Source: Hyphomicrobiales bacterium (GTDB taxonomy: Bacteria > Pseudomonadota > Alphaproteobacteria > Rhizobiales > Beijerinckiaceae). From it: DNA of 64,000 nucleotides. The notes under the pieces were generated by a model. That model saw nothing but the letters and a program-made list of their open reading frames with translations, was not told where the DNA came from and made no database searches. Positions 52,247 to 60,766 of this stretch are shown here, one piece after another; within the stretch, counting starts at the first letter, position 1, and the number at the start of each line of letters is the position of its first letter. The DNA lies in the NCBI GenBank assembly GCA_019075865.1, contig JAGXAN010000006.1, positions 1 through 64,000 on the forward strand, in the 5' to 3' direction. The position numbers and the translations under genes were made by a program.

Positions 52247-53461
52247 TCACTCATGGCTGTGCACAATATGCTGTTGAAACATGGCCAACCCGGCCCCGAG
52301 GGCAAGAAAACCGGCAGCGAGCCCGATGCCAGCGCTCATGCCCCCCGGCCCATCGGCGATTCTGCCAGCCAGATAGGGACCAATCACCTGCCCCACGCCA
52401 AAGCACACCGTCAGCAGGCTGATGACCCGCGTCCACGCGAACGGCGGCGCAGCGCGGCGCGCAAAGGTCGTCACCGCAGCGACCACCGCCAGAAAGGCCG
52501 CGCCAAACAAAACCGCTGAAAGATAGGCCGCTACCGGCGATGACCAAAGCAGCGGCAAAGCCGCACCTGTCGCGCTCAAGCCATTGGTGGCCACCGCCCC
52601 CCACCCGGCCCGTAACCGCGACAGGATCGCCCCCCAGACAAAGCTGGCAAGGATCGCTGTCAGCCCCAGCACCAACCAGAACCCGGTAATGCCGGCATCG
52701 CTGAAATGGCGAATATTGCGCAGGTAAACGATGATAAAGGTGACATAGATGATGTAACCCACGCCAAACATCGCGTAGGAGGCCAAAAGCGCCAGCATGG
52801 GCCGCGCCGACCAATTGGCCAATTGCGCCGACTTCACCGCCGGAAGCGGAATGTGCTGCAATGCCATCACGCTCAAAACGCTGGCAAGCAATGAAAACAG
52901 GCCAAGCACCAGCCAGGCCATTTGCCAGCCAGAATGCGCCAGCGCCCAAGGCACCGTCAGCGCGGAAACGGCTATGCCGAGGCCCCCGCCCCCCACATAG
53001 ATGGACAGGGCGGACGAGGCCCGGCCACCGATGCCATAACGCCCGGCAGCCACCAGCGCGCCACCCAGCACAAAAGCACAGGCTCCGGTAGCGCCTGCCA
53101 CCAGTCGCAACACGGATAACAGGGCAAAATTCCGGGTAAACCCGCACGCCAGCAAAGCCAGCGCCGTGCCAAACATGCCAACCGAGAAAACCGCCCTGTG
53201 CCCGAACCGTCGCGCCAGCCAGGGCGCGGCCAAGGTCGTCGCCAGATAGCCGGCCGAATTAAGCGTGTTCAAAACCCCGGCATTGGCGTAGGTGAGATGC
53301 AGATCCGAGCGCATGGCCGGCAATATCAGCCCATAGGCAAACCGCGCGAACCCCAAGGCCACCGTTGTCGCAAGGGCGAGGCCGGCAATACTCCACAGCG
53401 ACGTCAAGGCGGATTGCCCCGGCGCGTCACTCGTTAGCCGACTATTTCCCACCTGCGACAA
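52247..53461 (-). CDS. YbfB/YjiJ-family MFS transporter
   Basis: 404 residues, about 12 membrane helices. The first helix ALATTVALGFARFAYGLILPAMRSDLHLTYANAGVLNTLNSAGYLATTL is the hallmark of the MFS_4 (YbfB) group, with GFTRNFALLSVLRLVAGATGACAFVLGGAL after it. The substrate is unknown. The frame opens with TTG at 53461; a GTG at 53452 is an alternative, and neither has a strong ribosome-binding site. It follows the CBS gene on the same strand with 44 bases between. Confidence 0.85.
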   Translation of the reverse strand: MSQVGNSRLTSDAPGQSALTSLWSIAGLALATTVALGFARFAYGLILPAMRSDLHLTYANAGVLNTLNSAGYLATTLAAPWLARRFGHRAVFSVGMFGTALALLACGFTRNFALLSVLRLVAGATGACAFVLGGALVAAGRYGIGGRASSALSIYVGGGGLGIAVSALTVPWALAHSGWQMAWLVLGLFSLLASVLSVMALQHIPLPAVKSAQLANWSARPMLALLASYAMFGVGYIIYVTFIIVYLRNIRHFSDAGITGFWLVLGLTAILASFVWGAILSRLRAGWGAVATNGLSATGAALPLLWSSPVAAYLSAVLFGAAFLAVVAAVTTFARRAAPPFAWTRVISLLTVCFGVGQVIGPYLAGRIADGPGGMSAGIGLAAGFLALGAGLAMFQQHIVHSHE

Positions 53462-53505
53462 CGCCGCGCTCCGATACGTTCAAGCGCTGCAAGCGGGCGC
53501 GGATA

Positions 53506-53937
53506 TCATGCGGTTGCGATATATTCCTGCAATGCCTTGCGTTCGTTTTCGATTTCCGCAATCCGGTATTTGACCATGTCGCCGATCGAAACCAACCCTT
53601 CCAGCCTGCCATTGTGCACAACGGGCACATGGCGGAACCGGCCATGGGTCATCATTTCCATCGTCGAATGAACCGAAGAATCACGGGTCGTCGTCACAAC
53701 GCGCGCCGTCATGTGCCGCGAAACAGGATCTTCCAGCGCGGCGACGCCGCTTGAGCCCAAGGCCCGTACGATATCCCGCTCCGAGGCAATGCCAAGCAAG
53801 GCCCCCGCAGCATCAGTCACCACAACGGCACCAATGCCTTTTTCGCACAGTATTTTGCTCACTTCCAAGAGCGTGCGGTGGGGCTGAGTCGTGACAACTT
53901 CGTGACCCTTATTCGCCAGAATGCGAGCGACCGTCAT
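53506..53937 (-). CDS. Two-CBS-domain protein
   Basis: 143 residues made of a CBS pair: CBS1 (about 5-60; EVVTTQPHRTLLEVSKILCEKGIGAVVVTDAAGALLGIASERDIVRAL) and CBS2 (about 72-128; ARVVTTTRDSSVHSTMEMMTHGRFRHVPVVHNGRLEGLVSIGDMVKYRI), ending in a helical EIENERKALQEYIATA tail. Such stand-alone proteins bind adenosyl nucleotides; targets are unknown. The ATG at 53937 has GGGAGG upstream and lies inside the last 29 bases of the rhomboid gene, so the two are probably co-translated. Confidence 0.9.
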   Translation of the reverse strand: MTVARILANKGHEVVTTQPHRTLLEVSKILCEKGIGAVVVTDAAGALLGIASERDIVRALGSSGVAALEDPVSRHMTARVVTTTRDSSVHSTMEMMTHGRFRHVPVVHNGRLEGLVSIGDMVKYRIAEIENERKALQEYIATA

Positions 53938-54802
53938 CTTGTCCTCCCGTTTTATATTCAGCAGGCATGTCCCCTGCCATGTCATCAGAATGCGCCTGTT
54001 GCGCCTCGCTGGCAAGCTTTTCGCGCATCAAAGCCGCTGGTGGGTCAAACAGAAAGAAACCGAACAGCCCGGCCAGAAATCCGCCAATATGGGCTTCCCA
54101 AGCGATAGGCGCATTGGAAATCCCCATCGGCACGGCCGCAACGCCGAACAGAAAATTGGTGACAAACCACACCACCAGAAAGGTCAGCGTCCGCCTGTCT
54201 TTGAACACCCCCGCGACGGACAGCGGTTGCACCCAGGCATCGCCGCCCCCCAGCCCCAACGGGCCGCCTTGCTGGAAGGCAAAGCGCATGGCCGCCCCCA
54301 TGGCCCCCGAAACAGCAGCCGATGCACCGATCACCGGATCAACGCCGTAGGGATGCGCCAGAAAATGCGCCCCCGCGCCGGCAATGGCGGTGAAGCAGAA
54401 AAACAGGATGAAGCGCCAGGTTCCAAATCGCTTGGCCACGGGACTGCCAAAAGCCAGCAGCCACACGCCATTCGAGCCAAGATGCACCCAGCTGCCGTGC
54501 AGCGCGGCATAAGTGAGCAGCGTCCATATCTTCAAACTGCCATCGCCAATGAAAAATTGTGCGTCCTGCGCCGCATTCTGCCCGCTTGCGCCCTGGCTGG
54601 CCAAATTGGCCACATGCATTTTCACCGCCTGCGGATCCCAAAGCCAGCTCACCCGCGCCGGCACGAATGACAATTGTCGCAGGATTTCGGCATCCGTCGC
54701 CTCACTGACCTGCAAACGAATGAAATGCGCGACTATAAGAAAGCCAAGTATCGCCAGAATGCTGGCGGGCACGTTGAATATGGGTTGACGCTGGGATGGC
54801 AC
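53909..54802 (-). CDS. Rhomboid-family intramembrane serine protease
   Basis: 297 residues, about six helices. Catalytic Ser161 in VIGASAAVSGAMGA and His238 in EAHIGGFLAG; the His102/His107/Asn111 cluster (LHGSWVHLGSNGVWL) of helix 2 is also intact. It should cleave membrane-protein substrates within the inner membrane. The residues between helices 1 and 2 (about 60-90) form an extended periplasmic loop. I use the GTG at 54802 (GAGG upstream); the frame extends further up but without family similarity. Overlaps the CBS gene. Confidence 0.88.
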   Translation of the reverse strand: MPSQRQPIFNVPASILAILGFLIVAHFIRLQVSEATDAEILRQLSFVPARVSWLWDPQAVKMHVANLASQGASGQNAAQDAQFFIGDGSLKIWTLLTYAALHGSWVHLGSNGVWLLAFGSPVAKRFGTWRFILFFCFTAIAGAGAHFLAHPYGVDPVIGASAAVSGAMGAAMRFAFQQGGPLGLGGGDAWVQPLSVAGVFKDRRTLTFLVVWFVTNFLFGVAAVPMGISNAPIAWEAHIGGFLAGLFGFFLFDPPAALMREKLASEAQQAHSDDMAGDMPAEYKTGGQDDGRSHSGE

Positions 54803-54920
54803 GCAGGACCTCGACCGGTTGGTTGCGCCAGCCCTAGCAGAATTGCGCCAAAAAGCGCGAACAAAATCGAATTTGGGAAGCGATAGTTGCGGTCGAAATG
54901 GAGCCCGCAATCCCGAGAAG

Positions 54921-54958
54921 GAGACAATACAAAGACGGAGCCTGCTTTGTATTGTCTC
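54921..54958. repeat. Perfect 14-bp stem-loop
   Basis: GAGACAATACAAAG (54921-54934) pairs completely with CTTTGTATTGTCTC (54945-54958) around a 10-base loop. It lies in the 436-base gap between the divergent rhomboid and PAS genes, about 120 bases from the former. There is no T-run on either side, so it is not a typical terminator. Confidence 0.6.
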
Positions 54959-55136
54959 AACTTCTGCTAATCATCAATCAGTGTCAGGAGCCACGACGCT
55001 AATTGTTTCCAATTCGGCAAACACCTAAGACAAGACGCCGTTCCGAATTCACCTGAACACCATGACATTGCAGGCGTATTTGTGCAATAGTTAGCATCGT
55101 TTAACCTTAATATCAGTTTTCCGGAACAAATCAGTT

Positions 55137-55152
55137 TTGGCATAAATTCTGC
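55137..55152 (+). promoter_or_regulatory. Possible sigma-54-type promoter before the PAS gene
   Basis: TTGGCATAAATTCTGC has the GG-N10-GC spacing of a -24/-12 element and matches TGGCA and TGC of the consensus; the inner bases differ. It ends 86 bases before the PAS gene start. Confidence 0.25.
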
Positions 55153-55238
55153 CTCTCATCCCCCGTGCTCGCTTTGGAATGCCCGAAAGGCCTCAAATCC
55201 GCACACATTGGGGTCAATAAAAACAAAAGGGTCGCAGA

Positions 55239-55862
55239 ATGAGACAGCCTGCCACACGCGAATTATTCAGGCGTTGGAACCAGTTGCGCGGCGAGCGCTC
55301 TGCGCCCGAGCGTAATGGGCTCGATCCGGTTTTGCTTCAGGGTGTCATCAGTGAGACTTTCATGCTGGAAGCCGACCCGCAAGGCCGCTTTCCCATCGTC
55401 CTCGCCGGTGCACGCTGCGAGGCCCTGTTCAATGGCAGCCTGCGGGGACGCAGCTTTATCGACTTGTGGCCCGCGCACGAGCGCCGCCAGATATCGGCCC
55501 TTTGCGCCTGCGTCATGGACGGTTGCGTGCCGATCGTCGCGGGCATGACCGCCGCCCCGCTCGACCGCGCGCCCATCGCGCTTGAAATGCTGCTTCTGCC
55601 GCTCCGCCACAATGGCCGCACCCATTCCCGGATCCTGGGTTGCTGGCAATCGGAATATCATCCGGAATGGTTGGGCCTGCTGCCGGTGGAAAACCTGCAT
55701 TTCAAATCACTGCGCATTCTCTCCACTCCCGACGCTGACCCTGCCGCGCACAATGCCGGGTTGATGAACCGTCGTGACAGCGAAAGCGGGCGCTTTCCCA
55801 TCCCCCATGCCCCGCACCGCGGCGCACAACTGGTGCTGCATGAGGGTGGACGTGGCAAATAG
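55239..55862 (+). CDS. PAS domain protein (PAS_5 family)
   Basis: 207 residues with the alphaproteobacterial PAS_5 pattern: ELFRRWNQLRGERSAPERNGLDPVLLQGVISETFMLEADPQGRFPIVLAGARCEALFNGSLRGRSFIDLW, then MTAAPLDRAPIALEMLLLPLRHNGRTHSRILGCW. No output domain is attached; the last 50 residues look disordered. Members of this family are often small regulators of envelope or cell-cycle functions, but the role here is unknown. It precedes a tandem-PilZ gene on the same strand by 151 bases. Confidence 0.82.
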   Translation: MRQPATRELFRRWNQLRGERSAPERNGLDPVLLQGVISETFMLEADPQGRFPIVLAGARCEALFNGSLRGRSFIDLWPAHERRQISALCACVMDGCVPIVAGMTAAPLDRAPIALEMLLLPLRHNGRTHSRILGCWQSEYHPEWLGLLPVENLHFKSLRILSTPDADPAAHNAGLMNRRDSESGRFPIPHAPHRGAQLVLHEGGRGK

Positions 55863-56013
55863 GCCTATTTCACAGTTTAATTTTGTCAGTTGAAGTAATT
55901 TAACCGCAGAGCGCTTTTTTATCTCCGGCTGGCGGTTGCGCTAAGGTCGCATTAACATCTTGCTCCTATTTTGGGTTAATCGATTTTTCGCAATATTTTG
56001 GTCAACGGCATTC

Positions 56014-56619
56014 ATGATACCGATCCGCAAGATAAATGATCGTCCAGAAGAGCGCCGGCGCCATCAGCGCGTCAAAGTCTCTCTGCTTGGGCGCTATATG
56101 CTCGCTGACAGGCGCGAATTTCCCTGCCAGACCATCGATATGTCCCCCGGTGGTTTGGCCTTGTTTGCGCCCGTCAAAGGCAAGGATGGCGAGCGCGTCA
56201 TCGCCTACATCGACCAGATCGGTCGCGTTGAAGGCCAGATCGTGCGCCAACTCGACAATGGCTTTGCCCTGCGAATGAACATGACCTTGATCAAGCGGGA
56301 GAAGCTCGCCGATCAATTGACCTGGCTCGCCAATCGCAACGCGCTTGGCATGCCCGAAGACCGCCGCCACGAGCGTGTCATTCCGGCCAATCCACGCACC
56401 ACCCTGAAATTGCCCGATGGCCGCGAATATGTCGTGAAACTCATCGATATTTCGATTTCCGGCTGCGCCATGACATGCGATGCCAAGCCCAGCGTTGGAA
56501 CGCCGGTCAAGGTTGGCAATACATCGGGTCAGGTCGTCCGCGTATTCGAAACTGGCATTGCGATCGAGTTTACCCGCCATTTCGCATTGAGCAGCTTCAG
56601 CATCGACGTCAGCCTGTAG
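56014..56619 (+). CDS. Tandem PilZ-domain protein
   Basis: 201 residues comprising two PilZ domains. First: RRHQR (15-19) with DMSPGG (42-47). Second: RRHER (about residue 117) with DISISG (about 148-153). Both contain the full RxxxR and D-x-S-x-x-G motifs, so each should bind cyclic di-GMP. No other domain is present. Start is the ATG at 56014 (MIPIRKIND); the frame is open upstream. The last 11 bases overlap the 3' end of the convergent patatin gene. Confidence 0.88.
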   Translation: MIPIRKINDRPEERRRHQRVKVSLLGRYMLADRREFPCQTIDMSPGGLALFAPVKGKDGERVIAYIDQIGRVEGQIVRQLDNGFALRMNMTLIKREKLADQLTWLANRNALGMPEDRRHERVIPANPRTTLKLPDGREYVVKLIDISISGCAMTCDAKPSVGTPVKVGNTSGQVVRVFETGIAIEFTRHFALSSFSIDVSL

Positions 56620-57667
56620 GGCCGAGCGTCTCGCTCTCCCGGTCAAGCTCGACGCCCAGCGTGCCGATCTGAAACTCGATTTCGTCCTGCGCACGCTTGA
56701 CCGATTCGGTGCCGATTTCAATCAATTCACGCGCGCGATGGAAATCAAACAACCCGATATTTTGAACCCGTGAGTTGATGCTCACGTCTGGCGGATCGCC
56801 GGCCAAACGCGACCGTGCGATCCGGTCCTGCGTGATATTGAAGGCGTCCAGCATCGCCGTTGTAATCGAAGGAGCGCCATTTTCGCGTGATGAAAATTGC
56901 GAGCGAAACATACCCCGCTTTGGTCTGTCGGCTAGCTTGGAACCCGCAGCAGCAATGCGGGCTTCAACAACGCCCGGCCGCAAGAGCTGGTCATCAACCA
57001 GACCCGAGCGCCCCAGACTGTCGGAAATCAAATTGACCGCGATCACGATATCCGCCCCCAGCGCCCGGCACAAAGTCACCGGCACCGGATTGACCAAAGC
57101 CCCGTCAAACAGCCAGCGACCATTGATATGCACCGGCTCAAAAATGCCAGGCAAAGCATAAGAAGCCCGAACCCCGTCGCACATGCGCCCGTGGGTGAGC
57201 CACACTTCCTGCCCGCTGGCACATGCGGTGGCGACCGCCCCAAACACAATGGGCATATCCTCAATTTGGGAATCGCCCAATTCCTTCTCCAGCAGACCTT
57301 TCAACCGGCCACCGCCCAACAGCCCCGCCCCGCTGAAGGTTATATCCATCAAACTAAAGACCCGCCGGGGCGAAAGATCACAGGCAAATTGCTCCAGGGC
57401 ATCCAGCCTGCCAGCCGCAAAACACCCGCCCACCACCGCACCTATGGAAGCGCCGGCGACGATGTCCGGCTTCAAGCCCAATGCGCATAATTCCTTCAGA
57501 ACCCCAATATGCGACCATCCGCGCGCCGCGCCCGCACCAAGGGCAATGCCAATGCGCGGCCGGTGACGTTGGGGTGCACCCGGCTTGTCATCCGTCGGGC
57601 CCGCTTCACCCGATTTGAGCGGGGCACTTCCATTGTCGTAAAATCGTCCAATGAACGGAATTTGCAT
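56609..57667 (-). CDS. Patatin-like phospholipase family protein
   Basis: 352 residues of the RssA/YlbK type. Oxyanion-hole GAGAARGWSHIGVLKEL at about 44-60, nucleophile Ser74 in GASIG and catalytic Asp189 in DGA. It probably hydrolyses acyl esters of lipids at the membrane. A long C-terminal region (about 225-352) includes SITTAMLDAFNITQDRIARSRLAGDPPDV, common in RssA relatives. There is no signal peptide. Starts at the ATG after GAGGG. Confidence 0.9.
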   Translation of the reverse strand: MQIPFIGRFYDNGSAPLKSGEAGPTDDKPGAPQRHRPRIGIALGAGAARGWSHIGVLKELCALGLKPDIVAGASIGAVVGGCFAAGRLDALEQFACDLSPRRVFSLMDITFSGAGLLGGGRLKGLLEKELGDSQIEDMPIVFGAVATACASGQEVWLTHGRMCDGVRASYALPGIFEPVHINGRWLFDGALVNPVPVTLCRALGADIVIAVNLISDSLGRSGLVDDQLLRPGVVEARIAAAGSKLADRPKRGMFRSQFSSRENGAPSITTAMLDAFNITQDRIARSRLAGDPPDVSINSRVQNIGLFDFHRARELIEIGTESVKRAQDEIEFQIGTLGVELDRESETLGPTG

Positions 57668-57812
57668 TGGCCCTCACAACATTTCATCACAGGCAACCGA
57701 AGGGGTCCGGCCACACCATGTAACGCGCCATCATCGCGCAAAAACCAACTTGCGCATAGAAAAACAACAAAATGCGGTAAACTTTCGACAATTTGATTAA
57801 AAAGTCGCGCGA

Positions 57813-58214
57813 TCAGCCATGCGAATGTTGGGCGGCTTCTGGCAGCATTTCCAGGCTTTTTCCGTCCGCCCCGACCTTGCGGTAAAAGCACGAGTGGCGG
57901 CCCGTGTGGCAGGCATGGCCATCCCCGCCCACCTTCACCATGAGCAGCAACGCGTCCTGATCGCAATCGGTGCGCATTTCAACAATTGTCTGCACTTGGC
58001 CTGACGTATCACCCTTGCGCCACAATTGACCGCGCGACCGCGACCAGTAATGCGCCACGCCGGTTTCCAGCGACACCTGCAACGCCTGCGCATTCATGTG
58101 GGCCAGCATCAGGATTTCGCCGCTGCCGGCCGCAATGGTCACACAGGTTATCAATCCATCCGCCCCAAATCGGGGGGCAAACACCGCGCCTTCTTCAATG
58201 TCATGCTTGTCCAT
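57813..58214 (-). CDS. hisI: Phosphoribosyl-AMP cyclohydrolase
   Basis: 133 residues, the monofunctional HisI found in Alphaproteobacteria. [41 protein letters not shown] and [29 protein letters not shown] (zinc Cys and His) are intact. It opens the purine ring of PR-AMP in histidine synthesis. The ATG at 58214 is preferred over a TTG one codon earlier. It lies 20 bases after folE on the same strand, an arrangement also seen in other Alphaproteobacteria. Confidence 0.95.
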   Translation of the reverse strand: MDKHDIEEGAVFAPRFGADGLITCVTIAAGSGEILMLAHMNAQALQVSLETGVAHYWSRSRGQLWRKGDTSGQVQTIVEMRTDCDQDALLLMVKVGGDGHACHTGRHSCFYRKVGADGKSLEMLPEAAQHSHG

Positions 58215-58234
58215 CAAAACTGCTTTTCATTCTT

Positions 58235-58858
58235 TCAGGCGCGACTGCGCACCAAGGTCAAAAAGCGCGCCTGCTCTGCCGCATTGTCACGGAAAACCCC
58301 AGTAAACTGCATGGTCACCGTTGATGCACCCTGCTTTTGAACGCCGCGCATCGACATGCACATATGCTCCGCCTCTACCAACAGGGCAACCCCGCGCGGT
58401 TGCAACGCATCCTCAATCGCCTGCACGATTTGCGATGTCATGGTTTCCTGGGTTTGCAGGCGCTTGGCGAAAATATCCACCACCCGCGCCAGTTTGGACA
58501 GGCCGACCACGCCGTTGGTTGGCAAATAGGCGATATGCGCCTTGCCAACAAATGGCACCATATGGTGCTCGCAATGCGAGGTGAAGGCTATGTCGCGCAC
58601 CAGCACGAGATCGTCATAGCTGTCGACATCCTGAAACACCCGACGCAGCGCCAGAGCCGCATCCTTGGTATAACCGGAGAAAATTTCTTCATAGGCCCGC
58701 ACCACGCGCCTTGGCGTATCCACCAGCCCTTCCCGGTCGGGATTGTCCCCCGCCCAGCGCAGCAAAACCCGCACCGCGGCTTCCGCTTCCTCGCGGCTGG
58801 GCCGCTCGAATGGTTTCATCAATTCTTTGGCAGGCGAGGACTTGACCACGGCATCCAT
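58235..58858 (-). CDS. folE: GTP cyclohydrolase I
   Basis: 207 residues, full length. [20 protein letters not shown], the zinc site Cys/His in [22 protein letters not shown] and the second Cys in [16 protein letters not shown] are present, with [22 protein letters not shown] between. It makes dihydroneopterin triphosphate for folate. The ATG at 58858 has AGGAGG upstream. Probably cotranscribed with hisI. Confidence 0.96.
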   Translation of the reverse strand: MDAVVKSSPAKELMKPFERPSREEAEAAVRVLLRWAGDNPDREGLVDTPRRVVRAYEEIFSGYTKDAALALRRVFQDVDSYDDLVLVRDIAFTSHCEHHMVPFVGKAHIAYLPTNGVVGLSKLARVVDIFAKRLQTQETMTSQIVQAIEDALQPRGVALLVEAEHMCMSMRGVQKQGASTVTMQFTGVFRDNAAEQARFLTLVRSRA

Positions 58859-59036
58859 GTGGTGCCTCCTATTTGAGATGAAAATCAGATGTAGGTGCCT
58901 CAGCACGGAAAGCAAGCCTTTGCCCAAATCGCCAATATGGCGTTCCGGCTCAAATTGCCTCTCGAATTTCGTCACCCATTACCTTATTTAGAAAGAATAG
59001 CGCGGATGCGCCGTTTCTCAACCCCTGTGGTTTGCC

Positions 59037-59528
59037 ATGCTGGATGATGTCTATAACAAGCGGATCATTGAGCTTGCCGCCAATATACCGCGCCTCGGTC
59101 GCCTGCCCAGGCCGCAAGCGACGGCTATTGCCCACTCCCGACTTTGCGGCTCGAAAGTTACCGTCGATCTGGTGATGCAGGATGACAAGATTACCGACTT
59201 TGCGCATGACGTGAAGGCTTGCGCGCTAGGTCAGGCGTCATCCTCGATCATGGCACGCAATGTCATTGGTTCCACCAGCGCGGAAATGCGCGCTTTGCGG
59301 ACGGCCGTTTACGAAATGCTCAAAGCCAATGGCCCAACGCCAGGCGGGCGATGGAGCGACATTCAGGTCCTGGAACCGGTGCGCGACTATAAAGCCCGCC
59401 ACGCCTCGACCCTGTTGACCTTTGATGCTGTGGTCGATGCGATCGAGCAGATCGAGGCAGCCGCGCAATCTGGCACCGCGCCCGCGCCGCAAACCGCGCC
59501 CGGCCCCGCCAGTAAGGCCACGGCTTGA
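59037..59528 (+). CDS. NifU/IscU-like iron-sulfur cluster scaffold protein
   Basis: 163 residues. IscU-like core: LYNKRIIELA-like start DDVYNKRIIELAANIP, Cys37 in RLCGSK and Cys62 in KACALGQASSSIMA. Classical scaffolds have a third Cys towards the C-terminus; here that position reads RHAST (Ala123-Ser124), so only two of three ligands are present. The C-terminal 25 residues are Ala/Pro-rich. Its stop is ten bases before the yidD start, an arrangement known from other Alphaproteobacteria. A scaffold or carrier role is likely, but may be atypical. Confidence 0.82.
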   Translation: MLDDVYNKRIIELAANIPRLGRLPRPQATAIAHSRLCGSKVTVDLVMQDDKITDFAHDVKACALGQASSSIMARNVIGSTSAEMRALRTAVYEMLKANGPTPGGRWSDIQVLEPVRDYKARHASTLLTFDAVVDAIEQIEAAAQSGTAPAPQTAPGPASKATA

Positions 59529-59538
59529 GGCGCAAAAC

Positions 59539-59952
59539 TTGACACAAACCCGCCCCTTCCCGATCAACCATCCGGTTCCGCATCTGGCCATTCGCGCCTA
59601 TCAATTGAGCGTGTCCAGCCTGATGGGGCGTCACTGCCGCCATTTGCCGAGTTGTTCGAGCTATACGGATGAGGCGATCCAGCGCCATGGCCTCTGGGCT
59701 GGCGGTTGGATGGGTCTCGCCCGGATCAGCCGCTGCCGTCCCGGCGGCACCTCCGGATTTGATCCGGTCTGCCTCACCCTGCCCGCCCATACCCATTGGT
59801 ATTTGCCTTGGGCCTACGGCGCATGGCGTCAAATTCCGGTATGCGAGGCGGTTGCCGCCACCCCGCCCTACGAGCGCGCCGCCAATATCAAGGATCGCGA
59901 CATCAACCGCCAGCGCACCGATGAGGAAAGCCCCAAAAGCGCCGACAGATAA
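59539..59952 (+). CDS. yidD: Membrane protein insertion efficiency factor YidD
   Basis: 137 residues, longer than the common 70-100. The YidD core is clear: RAYQLSVSSLMGRHCRHLPSCSSYTDEAIQRHGLWAGGWMGLARISRCRPGGTSGFDPV. It assists the YidC/Sec insertion machinery at the inner membrane. The start is TTG at 59539, chosen because GAGG lies eight bases before it and family similarity begins just after. The last 85 bases overlap the convergent hypothetical gene. Confidence 0.85.
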   Translation: MTQTRPFPINHPVPHLAIRAYQLSVSSLMGRHCRHLPSCSSYTDEAIQRHGLWAGGWMGLARISRCRPGGTSGFDPVCLTLPAHTHWYLPWAYGAWRQIPVCEAVAATPPYERAANIKDRDINRQRTDEESPKSADR

Positions 59953-60671
59953 TCCTGCCCAGCCCGGCACATTTGTGCGTCCGAAAGGGGCGGATCGGGG
60001 CTTTTATTGTCGAGCAGCAGATCAATCGCCGCCGGGCTGACCTTGGCCACCACCAACGCGTCATCCAGCATTTGCACGTCAGCATCACTTGGGTCGGCGA
60101 TTTTTGTCTTATTTGCCTTGCCGGCAATGATCGCCGCCAGATTGGCCTGCGCCAATTCAGCAATCAGATCCCGGTGCTTGGCTGAAAAATCAGCAAAGCC
60201 GGGCGAGCCACCCCCATAAAAGAAACTGACGCACAAGCCGGGGTCGCTGTCCCCCATTGCATTCAAAATAGCTTGCTGCGCCTTTAATATACGGTCGAGA
60301 TCAGCGCCCTGGGCATGGCCGGCCAAGGCTCCGTAATTTTCGCGCACGTAGCGCATGGCCAGCGCCATATTGGCATCATCAGAGGTGGCCGGGCTTTTGT
60401 CCTCCTGCTTGGCCACAGCATTGACAACCCGCGCGTATTCATCCGGCAGTGCGGTCGCCAGATTATCATAATAGGGCCGGAAGGAAGCGAGTTTCTGAAA
60501 ACTGGCAATGACTTGCGCGCGCGCATCCTGAGGTTGCGCCGCACTTGACGCCATCGAAGCCGCCGGCACGGTGGCCGCCATCGCCGGCGCGCGCGCACGG
60601 AAAACCTGCGCCCCCAACGCCACCAGCGCCAGCGCGGCAATTCCGAGCAGCATCAACCGCAATTTTTCCAA
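59868..60671 (-). CDS. Hypothetical protein with N-terminal membrane anchor
   Basis: 267 residues. A hydrophobic segment at about 6-24 (LMLLGIAALALVALGAQVF) followed by an Ala-rich stretch suggests a signal anchor with the rest in the periplasm. The body (about 50-250) is helical, with two Cys (PGLCVSFF and AQMCRAG) that might pair. No family is recognised. The 3' end overlaps yidD by 85 bases on the opposite strand, so one of the two C-termini may be under unusual constraint. Stand-alone gene, transcribed towards yidD. Confidence 0.65.
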   Translation of the reverse strand: MEKLRLMLLGIAALALVALGAQVFRARAPAMAATVPAASMASSAAQPQDARAQVIASFQKLASFRPYYDNLATALPDEYARVVNAVAKQEDKSPATSDDANMALAMRYVRENYGALAGHAQGADLDRILKAQQAILNAMGDSDPGLCVSFFYGGGSPGFADFSAKHRDLIAELAQANLAAIIAGKANKTKIADPSDADVQMLDDALVVAKVSPAAIDLLLDNKSPDPPLSDAQMCRAGQDYLSALLGLSSSVRWRLMSRSLILAARS

Positions 60672-60766
60672 AAACGCCTCCGCAGAGCCATTACGGCTCC
60701 ATTGATACCAAAATTACCGGCACTCGCCCAAATTTAATTTTCCAAAACTTTATGCACCCGGACGCT

